Source: Luteibacter yeojuensis | GTDB lineage: Bacteria; Pseudomonadota; Gammaproteobacteria; Xanthomonadales; Rhodanobacteraceae | Direction: 5' to 3' | Assembly: GCF_011742875.1 (NCBI RefSeq) | Contig: NZ_JAAQTL010000004.1 | Span: forward strand, 1-64,000 | DNA: 64,000 bases | Shown: piece by piece, positions 46,396-55,107 of the stretch | Numbering within the stretch: the first letter of the stretch is position 1 | Layout of the letters: each line of letters opens with the position of its first letter | The notes under the pieces: generated by a model | The model's input: only the letters and a program-made list of their open reading frames with translations | Databases searched by the model: none | Told to the model about the DNA's origin: nothing | Made by a program: the position numbers and the translations under genes

Positions 46396-46765
46396 GCCTC
46401 GATGCACGATTTCGTGCGGAAGCGGATGGGCGAGCCGGGTCTCGCGTCCTCGCCCACGGCGGAAGGCCTAAGAGGCGAGCGTAGATCGGTGGGCCGGTCC
46501 CGCGCCGGGCATCGTCCCGACGCATGATCGAGGATGCTCCGGCGGCCATTAAACGCGCGTAATCGAACTGCGTTTCGAGCCCTTTTTTAAAGGGTTTTGC
46601 CGCATGACTGATGGCACATGATCGTTGCCGAGGTAACCGATTCACGGAATCCCGAAACCCGGTACAATCCCTATTTTGCACAACAGGATGCGTGCCGAAA
46701 CCGACCCGGTCGGTGCGCCGGTGCCACCGGGAGCGAGCCATGTACCACCAACGAGTTACCCGCGG
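46396..46765. other. 370-base intergenic region upstream of gmk
   Basis: There is no convincing gene in this stretch. It holds the upstream side of the small minus-strand gene, a pyrimidine and A-rich patch (CCCTTTTTTAAAGGG, 46580-46594, a palindrome-like block) and a likely promoter for gmk. The leader between promoter and gmk is about 90 bases long. Confidence 0.6.
46641..46668 (+). promoter_or_regulatory. Predicted sigma-70 promoter of gmk
   Basis: A -35-like TTCACG (46641-46646), a 16-base spacer and a -10 TACAAT (46663-46668) stand about 100 bases before the gmk start. It is the best match in the region and probably drives gmk and the overlapping mla genes. Confidence 0.5.
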
Positions 46766-47383
46766 ATGACCGAAGGCACCCTGTTCGTGGTGGCCGCGCC
46801 CTCCGGCGCCGGCAAGTCCACGCTGGTCAACGCGCTGCTCGAATGCGAGCCGGACATCTCGCTGTCGATATCGCATACCACGCGCCCGCCCCGGTTGGGC
46901 GAAGAGTACGGGCGGCACTATTTCTTCGTGGAACGTCCCGATTTCGAACGCGAGATCGTCGACGGCATCTTCCTGGAGCACGCCGAGGTGCACGGCAACC
47001 TCTACGGCACCTCGCGCACTGTCGTCGAGGGCACCCTTGCCGAAGGCCGCGACGTGCTGCTCGAGATCGACTGGCAGGGCGCACGCCAGGTGCGCAAGGG
47101 CAAGCCGGAATGCGTGAGCGTGTTCATCCTGCCGCCGTCGAGGGTGGAACTGGAACGCCGCCTGCGCGGCCGGGCCTCCGACAGTCCCGAGGTGATCGAA
47201 CGCCGCCTCTTCAATTCGCGTGAGGAGATCGCCCACGCGCACGAGTTCGACTACATCATCGTGAACGACCGCTTCGAGGACGCCCTTGGCGACCTCCGGG
47301 CAATCGTCCGCGCGGTGCGCCTGCGCGCGCCGCTCGCGGTGCGTCGCCACGAATCGCTGATCGAGGAGCTGCTCGCCCCATGA
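46766..47383 (+). CDS. gmk: Guanylate kinase
   Basis: A 205-residue enzyme phosphorylating GMP to GDP. The P-loop APSGAGKST is at 10-18, then SHTTRPPRLGEEYGRHYFF (GMP site), EHAEVHGNLYGTSR and LLEIDWQGARQVR. The ATG at 46766 gives the family's usual MTEGTLFVVAAPSG. Its stop overlaps the start of mlaF (ATGA), so the lipid-transport operon is coupled to it. Confidence 0.96.
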   Translation: MTEGTLFVVAAPSGAGKSTLVNALLECEPDISLSISHTTRPPRLGEEYGRHYFFVERPDFEREIVDGIFLEHAEVHGNLYGTSRTVVEGTLAEGRDVLLEIDWQGARQVRKGKPECVSVFILPPSRVELERRLRGRASDSPEVIERRLFNSREEIAHAHEFDYIIVNDRFEDALGDLRAIVRAVRLRAPLAVRRHESLIEELLAP

Positions 47384-48192
47384 CCGACGACACCATCGTC
47401 CGCGTGCGCGGACTCACCACGGTCCTCAACGGCAAGACCATCTTCGACAACCTCGACCTCGACATCCCGCGCGGCAGGGTCACCGCCATCATGGGCCCCA
47501 GCGGCACCGGCAAGACCACGCTGCTGAAGCACATCACCGGGCAGATGCGCGGCGACGCGGGCAGCGTGGAGGTCGACGGGCAGAACGTGCCCGCACTGTC
47601 GCGCGAGCGGCTGTTCGAGCTGCGCGAGCGGATCGGTTACCTGTTCCAGAACTCGGCGCTGCTCACCGATTTCGATGTCTTCGAGAACGTGGCCTTCCCG
47701 CTGCGCCAGCATACGAAGCTGCCGGAAGAACTCATCCGCAATATCGTGCTGAACAAGCTGCAGGCCGTGGGCCTGCGCGGTGCGGCGCGCCTCATGCCCA
47801 GCGAGCTTTCCGGCGGCATGGCACGCCGCGTGGCGCTGGCCCGCGCCATCGTCTTCGATCCCGCGCTGATCCTCTACGACGAGCCTTTCGTGGGCCTCGA
47901 CCCCATCGCGCTGAACCAGGTGCTCCTGCTCATTCGCACGCTCAACGAGACGCTGGGCCTTACCAGCGTGCTGGTGGCGCACGAACTTGCGGCGGTGCAG
48001 AAGGTGGCGGACCGCGTGTACCTCATCGCCAACGGCAAGGTCGTGGCGCAAGGCGACCCGGCCACGCTGGCCGGCGACGGCTCGCCGTGGACGGCGCAGT
48101 TCTTCGGCGGCCAGGCCGACGGCCCGGTGCCCTTCCAGTATCCCGCCGGCGACTACGCCAGCGCGCTCGGTTTTCCCGGAGGCAAGGCATGA
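47380..48192 (+). CDS. mlaF: Phospholipid ABC transporter ATPase MlaF
   Basis: A 270-residue ATPase of the Mla pathway, which moves phospholipids between the inner and outer membranes and keeps lipid asymmetry. Walker A GPSGTGKT, Q-loop FQNSALLTDFDVFENV, signature LSGGMARRV and Walker B LILYDEPFVGLDP are all present and typical of MlaF. It overlaps gmk upstream and mlaE downstream by four bases each. Confidence 0.95.
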   Translation: MTDDTIVRVRGLTTVLNGKTIFDNLDLDIPRGRVTAIMGPSGTGKTTLLKHITGQMRGDAGSVEVDGQNVPALSRERLFELRERIGYLFQNSALLTDFDVFENVAFPLRQHTKLPEELIRNIVLNKLQAVGLRGAARLMPSELSGGMARRVALARAIVFDPALILYDEPFVGLDPIALNQVLLLIRTLNETLGLTSVLVAHELAAVQKVADRVYLIANGKVVAQGDPATLAGDGSPWTAQFFGGQADGPVPFQYPAGDYASALGFPGGKA

Positions 48193-48956
48193 CCAGCAAG
48201 GACGACAACGTCGTCGTGCGCAGCCTGGCGCAGATCGGCGCCTGCGGGCTGTTCCTCCTGACGATCCTGGCGGCCATCCCGCGCAGCTTCCGGCATGGCC
48301 GCGAGACGATCCGGCAAATCTGGTTCGTCGGCGCGATGAGCCTCACCATCGTGATGACCTGCGGCCTGTTCGTCGGCATGGTGTTGGGCCTGCAGCTGTA
48401 CGACGTGCTCTCGATCTTCGGCGGCACCTCGGCCACGGGCACCGTCGTGGCCATCGCCATCTATCGCGAACTGGGTCCCGTCGTCACCGCGCTGCTGTTC
48501 GCCGGCCGCGCCGGCACCTCGATCACGGCCGAGATCGGCCTGATGCGCGCCACCGACCAGCTCGACGCCATGGAAATGATGGCCGTGGACCCGATCGCCT
48601 ACGTGGCCGCGCCGCGCTTCCTTGCCGGCGTGGTGGCCCTGCCGCTGCTGGGCGTGGTCTTCTGCGCCATGGGCGTGTTCGGCGGCCATCTGGTCGGCGT
48701 GACCTGGCTCGGCATCGACAACGGCACCTTCTGGTCCAACATGACCGCCACGGTCGACATCCGCAAGGACATCGTCGACGGCGTGCTGCTCAAGTCCATC
48801 GCCTTCGGCATCGTGGTCTCGCTGATCGCGGTGTTCCAGGGCTACACCACCCCGCCCACCAGCGAAGGCGTCGCCTATGCGACGACGCGCACGGTGGTCG
48901 CCTCGTCCATCGCCATCCTGGCGCTGGACTTCGTCCTCACCTCGTTCCTGATCTGA
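48189..48956 (+). CDS. mlaE: Phospholipid ABC transporter permease MlaE
   Basis: A 255-residue inner-membrane permease with an amphipathic N-terminal helix and about five membrane segments. RELGPVVTALLFAGRAGTSITAEIGLMRATDQLDAMEMM is the MlaE signature. It works as a dimer with MlaF, MlaD and MlaB. The ATG at 48189 overlaps the mlaF stop. Confidence 0.95.
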   Translation: MTSKDDNVVVRSLAQIGACGLFLLTILAAIPRSFRHGRETIRQIWFVGAMSLTIVMTCGLFVGMVLGLQLYDVLSIFGGTSATGTVVAIAIYRELGPVVTALLFAGRAGTSITAEIGLMRATDQLDAMEMMAVDPIAYVAAPRFLAGVVALPLLGVVFCAMGVFGGHLVGVTWLGIDNGTFWSNMTATVDIRKDIVDGVLLKSIAFGIVVSLIAVFQGYTTPPTSEGVAYATTRTVVASSIAILALDFVLTSFLI

Positions 48957-48973
48957 GGCACCGGAGACCCGCC

Positions 48974-49018
48974 ATGACCGCCCTTTTCCCCATCTCCCAC
49001 CCGAGGATCGTGCCGTGA
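48974..49018 (+). CDS. Possible 14-codon leader ORF before mlaD
   Basis: An ATG at 48974 opens 14 codons (MTALFPISHPRIVP) ending in a TGA that overlaps the mlaD GTG by four bases (GTGA). A GGAGA lies seven to twelve bases before the ATG, whereas mlaD itself has no clear ribosome site. It may serve to deliver ribosomes to mlaD by coupling. Its own product need not matter. Confidence 0.35.
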   Translation: MTALFPISHPRIVP

Positions 49019-49890
49019 CCCAGAGACGTTCCTATGCCGTCGGCACCGGCCTGTTCATCGTGCTCGGCTTCGCCGCCCTGGCTTACCTCGCCACGCAGAC
49101 CACGTCGGTGGCCAACACCCGCGGCGGCGACACCTACACGGTGGAGACGCGCTTCGCCAACGTCGGCCAGCTCAAGGTCCGCGCGCCCGTGAAGGTCGCC
49201 GGCGTGCGCGTCGGTTCGGTCCAGGCCATCGACCTGGTGCCGGGCAAGGAGGAGGCGAAAGTCACCCTCGCCATCGACGACAACCACAAGGACATCCCGG
49301 AAGATTCGGTCGCCACCATCTATACCAGCGGCCTCCTGGGCGACCAGTACGTGGGCATCCAGTTCGGCCAGTCGAAGAACCCGGTGAAGGAAGGCGGCGA
49401 GATCGGCCTGACCCGCCCGGCGCAGCAGCTGGAGGAAATGCTCGGCAAGTTCTTCGGCGGCGGCAGCGCCCCGGACCGCCTGGGCGGCACGTTCCATGTG
49501 ACCGGCAGCTTCACCAATATCGGCGGCCTCCAGCCCGGCGCGGCGGTGAAGATGGCCGGCGTGCCCATCGGCAGCGTCGAGTCGGTGGTGGTCAAGCCCG
49601 GCGCGGTGGAAGCCACCGTGACCCTTGCGATCGACAAGCGCTACTCCCAGATACCGGACGACTCCTCGGCCGCGGTATTCACTAGCGGTTTGATCGGCAG
49701 CCAGTATGTTGCGATCCAGCCCGGCGGCTCGCCGGAATACCTGGCGGACGGCGACAGCTTCGTGCTTACGCAGTCCGCGCTCCAGCTGGAAGACCTGATC
49801 GGCAAGTTCCTGGTGAACGGTTCGCCGAGCGAGAACAAGTCCGGTGGCGCCCAGGGCGCCGCCCCGTCCGATAACGCCGGCAAGAAATAA
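49015..49890 (+). CDS. mlaD: MlaD with two tandem MCE units
   Basis: A 291-residue, single-pass periplasmic lipid-binding subunit (anchor about 9-27). It holds two MCE units: one at about 40-118 (VETRFANVGQLKVRAPVKVA) and one at about 159-237 (VTGSFTNIGGLQPGAAVKMA). Each is followed by a similar helix (LEEMLGKFF and LEDLIGKFL). E. coli MlaD has one MCE domain in about 180 residues and forms a hexameric ring, so this protein should form a double-tier ring. The start is GTG at 49015, overlapping a short leader ORF. The C-terminus is Gly/Ser/Ala-rich. Confidence 0.93.
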   Translation: MTQRRSYAVGTGLFIVLGFAALAYLATQTTSVANTRGGDTYTVETRFANVGQLKVRAPVKVAGVRVGSVQAIDLVPGKEEAKVTLAIDDNHKDIPEDSVATIYTSGLLGDQYVGIQFGQSKNPVKEGGEIGLTRPAQQLEEMLGKFFGGGSAPDRLGGTFHVTGSFTNIGGLQPGAAVKMAGVPIGSVESVVVKPGAVEATVTLAIDKRYSQIPDDSSAAVFTSGLIGSQYVAIQPGGSPEYLADGDSFVLTQSALQLEDLIGKFLVNGSPSENKSGGAQGAAPSDNAGKK

Positions 49891-49909
49891 CCGGCTCAGG
49901 AGATACCGC

Positions 49910-50587
49910 ATGTTGCGTCAGCTTTCCCTCGCCATCGCCCTCGCCGTGACCGCGGCGGCGTCCATGCCCGCCCCTGCGCAGGACGCCTCCGCATCGGCGG
50001 CCGCGGCCGACACGGCTCCGCAGGCGATCGTCAGCACGATCTCCGACGACCTGGCCAAGGCCATCGATGGCCACCAGTCCGAGCTGAAGAACGACAAGGA
50101 AAAACTCATCGCCGTCATCGACGATGTGTTCCTGCCGCACTTCGACATCGATTACGCGTCCATCCTCGTGCTGGGCCAGAACGCGTCCAAGGCCACTCCG
50201 CAGCAGCGCGAGCGCTTTGCCAAGGCGTTCTACAACTCCATCACCCACCGCTACGCGGAAGGGCTGCTCAACTACACGCGCGGCCGCGTGAAGGTGCTGC
50301 CGTTCAATGGCGACCTCAACAACAAGCGCACCGTGGTGCGCACGCAGGTCATGCTCGACGACGGCAAGTCGGTCTCGGTCGACTACGCGTTCCGCAAGTC
50401 GAAGAGCGGCGACTGGAAGGCCTACGACGTGATCATCGAGGGCATCTCGTACATTACGAACTACCGCAACCAGGTCGATGCCGAGATCAAGAAGGAAGGC
50501 CTCGACAAGCTGACGGCCGATCTGGAGCAGAAGGGCTCGGCCGCCATCGACGAAATGAAGCAGCAGACGGCTGGCGGACACCAGTGA
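49910..50587 (+). CDS. mlaC: Periplasmic phospholipid-binding protein MlaC
   Basis: A 225-residue soluble carrier with a signal peptide (MLRQLSLAIALAVTAAASMP, cleavage before QDAS). The MlaC core is visible: FDIDYASILVLGQNASKATPQQRERF, the TRVKVLPF-like GRVKVLPFNGD, YAFRKSKSGDWKAYDVIIEGISYITNYR. It shuttles lipid between MlaA at the outer membrane and MlaFEDB. A CAGGAGA ribosome site precedes the ATG. Confidence 0.94.
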   Translation: MLRQLSLAIALAVTAAASMPAPAQDASASAAAADTAPQAIVSTISDDLAKAIDGHQSELKNDKEKLIAVIDDVFLPHFDIDYASILVLGQNASKATPQQRERFAKAFYNSITHRYAEGLLNYTRGRVKVLPFNGDLNNKRTVVRTQVMLDDGKSVSVDYAFRKSKSGDWKAYDVIIEGISYITNYRNQVDAEIKKEGLDKLTADLEQKGSAAIDEMKQQTAGGHQ

Positions 50588-50883
50588 GCCGGCCGGCGTT
50601 CCAGCTGGGCCACCCGGCGCCGGACACCCTCGCGGTGTCCGGCGCGCTGACGTTCGCCACCGCGTCCGACGTGCTCAGCACCGCTCGCGCGGAGCTGGAT
50701 CGCGGTCGACAGGTTTCCCTCGATCTGTCCGGCGTCGGCCAGGCCGACAGCGCCGGGCTCGCCACGGTGCTGGCCCTGCTGGCGCACGCCCGCGGCGAGG
50801 GCAGGGCGCTTTCGGTGGCGAACGCGCCGGCGGGCCTCCAGGCCCTGGCCCGCGTCTCGGGCGTCGAATCCCTACTGTCCTGA
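50584..50883 (+). CDS. mlaB: STAS-domain subunit MlaB
   Basis: A 99-residue STAS protein, the cytoplasmic regulator of MlaF. The central LDLSGVGQADSAGLATVLALL carries the conserved D-S-A-G motif; the N-terminus (LAVSGALTFATASDVL) fits the fold. GTG at 50584 overlaps the mlaC stop by four bases. It ends the mlaFEDCB operon, followed by a palindrome arm and a terminator. Confidence 0.9.
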   Translation: MSRPAFQLGHPAPDTLAVSGALTFATASDVLSTARAELDRGRQVSLDLSGVGQADSAGLATVLALLAHARGEGRALSVANAPAGLQALARVSGVESLLS

Positions 50884-50886
50884 ATT

Positions 50887-50910
50887 GTGGGAGCCGCTAT
50901 AGCGGCGAGA
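50887..50910. repeat. Single arm of the GTGGGAGCC palindromic repeat
   Basis: One arm, GTGGGAGCCGCTATAGCGG, with the usual GAGAAGCC...GGAGCGATGAAGC spacer continuing to about 50930, lies after mlaB. The facing arm is missing; the mlaB/mlaA terminator stands in its place. It looks like a truncated copy of the repeat seen at 54554. Confidence 0.7.
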
Positions 50911-50937
50911 AGCCAACGGAGCGATGAAGCCGCGAAG

Positions 50938-50965
50938 AAAAAGGGCCCCGAGGGGCCCTTTCTTT
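50938..50965. terminator. Bidirectional intrinsic terminator between mlaB and mlaA
   Basis: A ten-pair stem AAAGGGCCCC/GGGGCCCTTT with a GA loop is followed by CTTTA on the plus strand and TTCTTC on the minus strand, with A/T runs at both feet. It can end both the mla operon and the convergent mlaA transcript. Confidence 0.8.
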
Positions 50966-51791
50966 ATTCCGGCTCCTGGCCGTTCTTCCGTTCCCAGTTG
51001 TGCTGTTCTTCAAGCAGCTTGTCCGGGTCGAAATCCTGGTTGTCGTTCAGGCCCTGCATCTTCTCGATGGCTTCCGGCGGCGGGTTGCCGTAGTAATTCT
51101 TGTAGAGACGCTGCTGGCGATAGGCGTCGCGTATGAACACATACGGGTCGTAGGCCGAGGCGAGGAAACTCTCCGCATCGATGCCGCGCGAGCGCAGGGT
51201 CACGAGGTAGAGCAACTGGGGCACGTACTGCTGCCCGTACTCGAAGTCGTGGTTGCGTGAGTAGTAGCTGATCGGGTCGAAGAAGTAGCTGTCCACCGGC
51301 AGGCGCCAGACGTCGCGGACCGTGGTCGGGCCGACGAAAGGCAGCATCAGGAAGTCGCCCTCGGGCACGCCCCAGCGGGCCAGGGTCACGCCGAAGTCGT
51401 TCTCTTCCAGCGGGATGCCGAGCAGGCTGGCCGGGTCCTTGAAGCCCAGGAAGCCGATGGTCAGGTTGACCACGAAACGGCCGGTGGACTGGAGGGCCTG
51501 TTTCGGCCGGGCCTGGAGGAGGTCGTTGGCCACCGTGATGGGCAGGCGGATGTTCGTGTAGAAATCGCTGATGGCCGTCCGGACCGGCGGGTTCGTGACC
51601 TTGCGATAGCCGACGGCGACCGGGCGGATCACCGCCTTGTCGAGCTGATCGTTGAAGGCGTACACCTTGCGGTTGAACTTTTCGTTCGGATCGTCGGTGC
51701 GCGGCGGCGCCATGTGGCAGGCGGCCAACAGTGCGACAATGAGGGCGCCAAACGCGGTACGGACCATCCGGGACAGATTTTTGGGGTGCAT
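50964..51791 (-). CDS. mlaA: Outer-membrane lipoprotein MlaA (VacJ)
   Basis: A 275-residue lipoprotein with a lipobox, ALLAAC (cysteine near residue 25). Core motifs are DPNEKFNRKVYAFNDQLDKAVIRPVAVGYR, the conserved TIGFLGFKDPAS, and EENDFGVTLARWGVPEGDFLMLPFVGPTTVRD. MlaA removes surface-exposed phospholipid and passes it to MlaC. In E. coli it is unlinked from mlaFEDCB; here it lies next to and convergent with it. The C-terminal tail is acidic and polar. Confidence 0.95.
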   Translation of the reverse strand: MHPKNLSRMVRTAFGALIVALLAACHMAPPRTDDPNEKFNRKVYAFNDQLDKAVIRPVAVGYRKVTNPPVRTAISDFYTNIRLPITVANDLLQARPKQALQSTGRFVVNLTIGFLGFKDPASLLGIPLEENDFGVTLARWGVPEGDFLMLPFVGPTTVRDVWRLPVDSYFFDPISYYSRNHDFEYGQQYVPQLLYLVTLRSRGIDAESFLASAYDPYVFIRDAYRQQRLYKNYYGNPPPEAIEKMQGLNDNQDFDPDKLLEEQHNWERKNGQEPE

Positions 51792-51898
51792 CGATGCGGC
51801 TTTGGGGGTGGGGCGATTCTTTATTGTACCGTGCGGTATTATTATTTGCACCAGTGCCGTCCGTCTTGGCTGAACAGAGCATCATACCCCCCGCCCGA

Positions 51899-51927
51899 TT
51901 GCCAGCCAACGGGGCGGGCCGGTACAC
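51899..51927 (+). promoter_or_regulatory. Predicted sigma-70 promoter of rpoZ-spoT
   Basis: A -35 TTGCCA (51899-51904) and -10 TACACT (51922-51927), 17 bases apart, stand about 40 bases before the rpoZ ATG. The -35 matches five of six consensus bases. This is the best promoter candidate between the divergent mlaA and rpoZ. Confidence 0.55.
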
Positions 51928-51965
51928 TGCTCACCCAGAAGTGTCTTTGATGTCAAGGATTTGAA

Positions 51966-52256
51966 ATGGCCCGTATTACCGTCGAAGACTGCCTCGAGGT
52001 AGTCGACAACCGCTTCGAGCTCGTGCTCATGGCGACCAAGCGCGCCCGCCAGCTGTCCAAGGGTGCCGAACCGACCCTCGATCCCAGCAACGACAAGTCG
52101 ACCGTGCTCGCCCTGCGCGAAATCGCCGATCGTCGCGTGAACGACGAGATGATCGACGAGATCGACCGCGCTGCCCGCGAGCGTGCCGAGCGTGAAGCCC
52201 TCGAGTGGGCCGCCACGGAAGTGGACGACGACCTCTCGAAGGGCGGAGATGATTGA
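51966..52256 (+). CDS. rpoZ: RNA polymerase omega subunit
   Basis: A 96-residue protein opening [20 protein letters not shown], the omega signature, with the [11 protein letters not shown] segment and an acidic C-terminus. Omega helps to assemble RNA polymerase and forms part of the first ppGpp site. The adjacent spoT makes and degrades ppGpp, the conserved gammaproteobacterial pairing. Confidence 0.97.
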   Translation: MARITVEDCLEVVDNRFELVLMATKRARQLSKGAEPTLDPSNDKSTVLALREIADRRVNDEMIDEIDRAARERAEREALEWAATEVDDDLSKGGDD

Positions 52257-52367
52257 TGACGCCGGGTCGCTGTCGGCCCTGCATTCATCCGCATCCTGCG
52301 CACGCTGACGCGCGGCTCCTGAAGCCGCGCACGGGAGGCTCCGTCGCCTGAGGCGGAAGGTTCTCCC

Positions 52368-54551
52368 ATGAACGTCATACCTGCGAAAAAACTGACCGAC
52401 GTGGTCGACGACCGACCGGTGCCGCCGTATGTGCAGGCGCTGGAAGAGCGCGTGGGCGCCTACCTGCCGCACGAGCAGGTCATGCGCATCCGCCGCGCCT
52501 ACCTGGTCGGCGCCGCGGCACACGAGGGGCAGACCCGCAAGTCCGGCGAGCCGTACATCACGCACCCGGTAGCGGTGGCCCACGTGCTGGCCGATCTCGG
52601 CCTCGACGCCGAGACCATCATCGCGGCCATCCTGCACGACACGCTGGAAGACACCCGGCTGGGTCGCGAAGAGCTTGCCGGGGCGTTCGGCGAAACCGTG
52701 GCCGAGCTGGTGGACGGCGTCACCAAGCTGGACAAGATGCGCTTCTCCAGCCGCGCCGAGGCCGATGCGGAAAGCTTCCGCAAGATGCTGCTGGCGATGG
52801 CGCGCGACCTGCGCGTCATCCTCATCAAACTGTCCGACCGCCTGCACAACATGCGCACCCTCGGTGCGAAGGACGCCGCGTCGCGCCGGCGCATCGCGCG
52901 CGAGACGCTGGAAATCTACGCACCGATCGCCCAGCGCCTGGGCATGAACAAGTTCAAGGCCGAACTGCAGGACCTCGGCTTCAAGGCGCTCTACCCCGAC
53001 CGCCACCGGATCATCGGCGAGCGCATCCGCGCCGCCCTCGGCAATCGCCGCGAGGCCATGGCGAAGATCGAGATGGCCCTCGAGGGTCGCCTCGCCGCCG
53101 AGAAGATCCCGGGCCGCGCGGTCAGCCGCATCAAGTCGGCGTGGAGCATCTATTCGAAGATGCGCAGCGAGCACAAGTCGTTCGCGCAGCTGATGGACGT
53201 CTACGGCTTCCGCGTCATCACCGACACGGCGATGCATTGCTACATGGCGCTCGGCGCCGTGCACGGCCTCTACAAGCCCGTCGACGGTCGCTTCAAGGAT
53301 TTCATCGCCATTCCCAAGGGCAACGGCTACCAGTCGCTGCACACCGTGTTGCTCGGTCCGTTCGGCGCGCCCATCGAGATCCAGATCCGCACGTCGGAAA
53401 TGGAATCGGTGGCGGAGCGCGGCGTCGCCGCGCACTGGGCGTACAAGAGCGATTCCGGTCCCGCGAACAGCGCGCAGGCGCGTGCGCGCGAATGGCTCTC
53501 CGCGCTGGCCGACAGCCAGGCGAACACGCCGTCGGCGTCCGAGTTCCTCGAGAACGTCAAGATCGACCTCTTTCCCGACGAGGTGTACCTGTTCACGCCG
53601 CGCGGCGAGATCTTCTCGCTCCCGCGCAATGCCACCGCGCTCGATTTCGCGTACGCGGTGCACACCGACGTGGGCGATCACGCCGTCGCGGCCCGCGTCG
53701 ACAAGAAGCTCGTGCCGCTGCGCACGCGCCTGGTGTCCGGCCAACAGGTGGAAATCATCACCGCGCCGTCCGCCGTGCCGAACCCGGCCTGGCTCGAGGC
53801 CGTGGTCACCGGCAAGGCGCGCACCGCGATCCGCCAGTACCTGAAGCACCTGCAGCACGAAGACGCCGTGGACTTCGGCCATCGCATGCTCGACCGTGCG
53901 CTCGACGCGCGCGGCCTCAGCCTCGACGCGGTACCCGCGGCCGCGCTGGACCGCTTCCTCGAGGAGTCCAAGCTGAAGCGTCTCGAGGAGCTGCTCTCCG
54001 AGATCGCACTCGGCAACCGGTTCGCCGACCAGGTCGCCGCCCAGCTGGTAAGCCTCCTGGGTCCGCGCGAAGAACACGCCCCGATCGCCGGCGAGCATTC
54101 TTCCGCCGAGAAGATCCGCATCAGCGGCGCCGAGCGCGGCGTGCTCAGCTTCGGCAATTGCTGTCATCCGCTGCCGGGCGACGAGATCGTGGGTTTCCTT
54201 TCCTCGGGTAAGGGTATCGTGGTGCACCGCGTGGAATGCCCGAACGTGGCCGAGTTCCGGAAGACGCCGGAACGCATCGTGGCCATCGAATGGGATCGCG
54301 ACGTCAGCGGCGATTACCGCGCCGAGCTGCGCATCGAGGTGCTGAACCGCCCGGGCGTGCTCGCCACCGTCGCGGCGGCCATCGCCGACGCGGGCTCGAA
54401 CATCGAGAACGTGGAGTACATCGAGCGCGACAGCACGGCCGCGACGCTGCTCTTCGCCATCGAGGTGAAGGACCGCAAGCACCTGGCCGACGTGATGCGC
54501 CGCGTTCGCCGCACCGGCGTCGTCAGCGGCGTGTATCGCCATCCGCTGTAG
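52368..54551 (+). CDS. spoT: Bifunctional (p)ppGpp synthetase/hydrolase SpoT
   Basis: A 727-residue enzyme. The HD hydrolase domain (about 30-200) has HDTLEDT and the synthetase domain (about 250-370) has MDVYGFRVI and the motif FKDFIAIPKGNGYQSLHT. TGS (about 405-465, DEVYLFTPRGEIFSLPRNA) and C-terminal ACT domains (about 650-725) follow. Both catalytic sites look intact, so it is probably bifunctional. It makes the stringent-response alarmone. The stop is three bases from a palindromic repeat. Confidence 0.96.
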   Translation: MNVIPAKKLTDVVDDRPVPPYVQALEERVGAYLPHEQVMRIRRAYLVGAAAHEGQTRKSGEPYITHPVAVAHVLADLGLDAETIIAAILHDTLEDTRLGREELAGAFGETVAELVDGVTKLDKMRFSSRAEADAESFRKMLLAMARDLRVILIKLSDRLHNMRTLGAKDAASRRRIARETLEIYAPIAQRLGMNKFKAELQDLGFKALYPDRHRIIGERIRAALGNRREAMAKIEMALEGRLAAEKIPGRAVSRIKSAWSIYSKMRSEHKSFAQLMDVYGFRVITDTAMHCYMALGAVHGLYKPVDGRFKDFIAIPKGNGYQSLHTVLLGPFGAPIEIQIRTSEMESVAERGVAAHWAYKSDSGPANSAQARAREWLSALADSQANTPSASEFLENVKIDLFPDEVYLFTPRGEIFSLPRNATALDFAYAVHTDVGDHAVAARVDKKLVPLRTRLVSGQQVEIITAPSAVPNPAWLEAVVTGKARTAIRQYLKHLQHEDAVDFGHRMLDRALDARGLSLDAVPAAALDRFLEESKLKRLEELLSEIALGNRFADQVAAQLVSLLGPREEHAPIAGEHSSAEKIRISGAERGVLSFGNCCHPLPGDEIVGFLSSGKGIVVHRVECPNVAEFRKTPERIVAIEWDRDVSGDYRAELRIEVLNRPGVLATVAAAIADAGSNIENVEYIERDSTAATLLFAIEVKDRKHLADVMRRVRRTGVVSGVYRHPL

Positions 54552-54553
54552 TT

Positions 54554-54636
54554 GTAGGAGCCGCTATAGCGGCGAGAAGCCCAGGGAGCGATGAAGCGGC
54601 AAGGCAGGTTCCCCTCGCCGCTATAGCGGCTCCTAC
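54554..54636. repeat. GTAGGAGCC palindromic repeat pair
   Basis: Facing GTAGGAGCCGCTATAGCGG arms enclose a GAGAAGCCCAGGGAGCGATG spacer between spoT and ridA. Arms are identical to those at 12109 and 13601; the spacer is close to the one at 57209. Confidence 0.85.
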
Positions 54637-54686
54637 AACGGGCGGTTCCTCGTTAGACTGTCCGGATTCCCCATCGAGGACAGCCC

Positions 54687-55070
54687 ATGACCCGCAGCAT
54701 CATCGCCACCGATAAGGCACCGTCGGCGATCGGCCCGTATTCGCAGGCCGTGCGCGCCGGAAACACGGTGTACTTCTCCGGGCAGATCCCGCTCGATCCC
54801 GCGACCGGCAACCTCGTCGAAGGCGACATCGCGGCGCAGACCCGCCGCGTGTTCGACAACCTCGTGGCCGTGGCCGAAGCGGCCGGCGGCGAGCTCGCCG
54901 ACATTGTGCGCGTGGGCATCTACGTGACGGACCTTGCCAACTTCGCCGCCGTCAATGCCGTCATGGCCGAGTACTTCCAGGAGCCGTACCCGGCGCGTTC
55001 GACCATCGAGGTGTCCGCGCTTCCGCGGGACGCGCAGGTCGAGGTCGACGCCATCCTCGTCCTGCCCTGA
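54687..55070 (+). CDS. ridA: RidA-family reactive imine deaminase
   Basis: A 127-residue protein of the YjgF/YER057c/UK114 family, which hydrolyses 2-aminoacrylate and similar enamines. [23 protein letters not shown], the arginine in [24 protein letters not shown] and [11 protein letters not shown] are typical. A TAGACT -10-like element is about 30 bases before the ATG. It lies where E. coli has trmH, between spoT and recG. Confidence 0.95.
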   Translation: MTRSIIATDKAPSAIGPYSQAVRAGNTVYFSGQIPLDPATGNLVEGDIAAQTRRVFDNLVAVAEAAGGELADIVRVGIYVTDLANFAAVNAVMAEYFQEPYPARSTIEVSALPRDAQVEVDAILVLP

Positions 55071-55107
55071 GGTTCCAGCGATTCCCGTGGCCGGCAGTCG
55101 TAAGCCC

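Noticed and set aside
51882..54542. An 886-codon minus-strand frame opposite spoT
   Set aside because: spoT has four recognisable domains on the other strand; the antisense product is a His/Asp/Arg-rich artefact.
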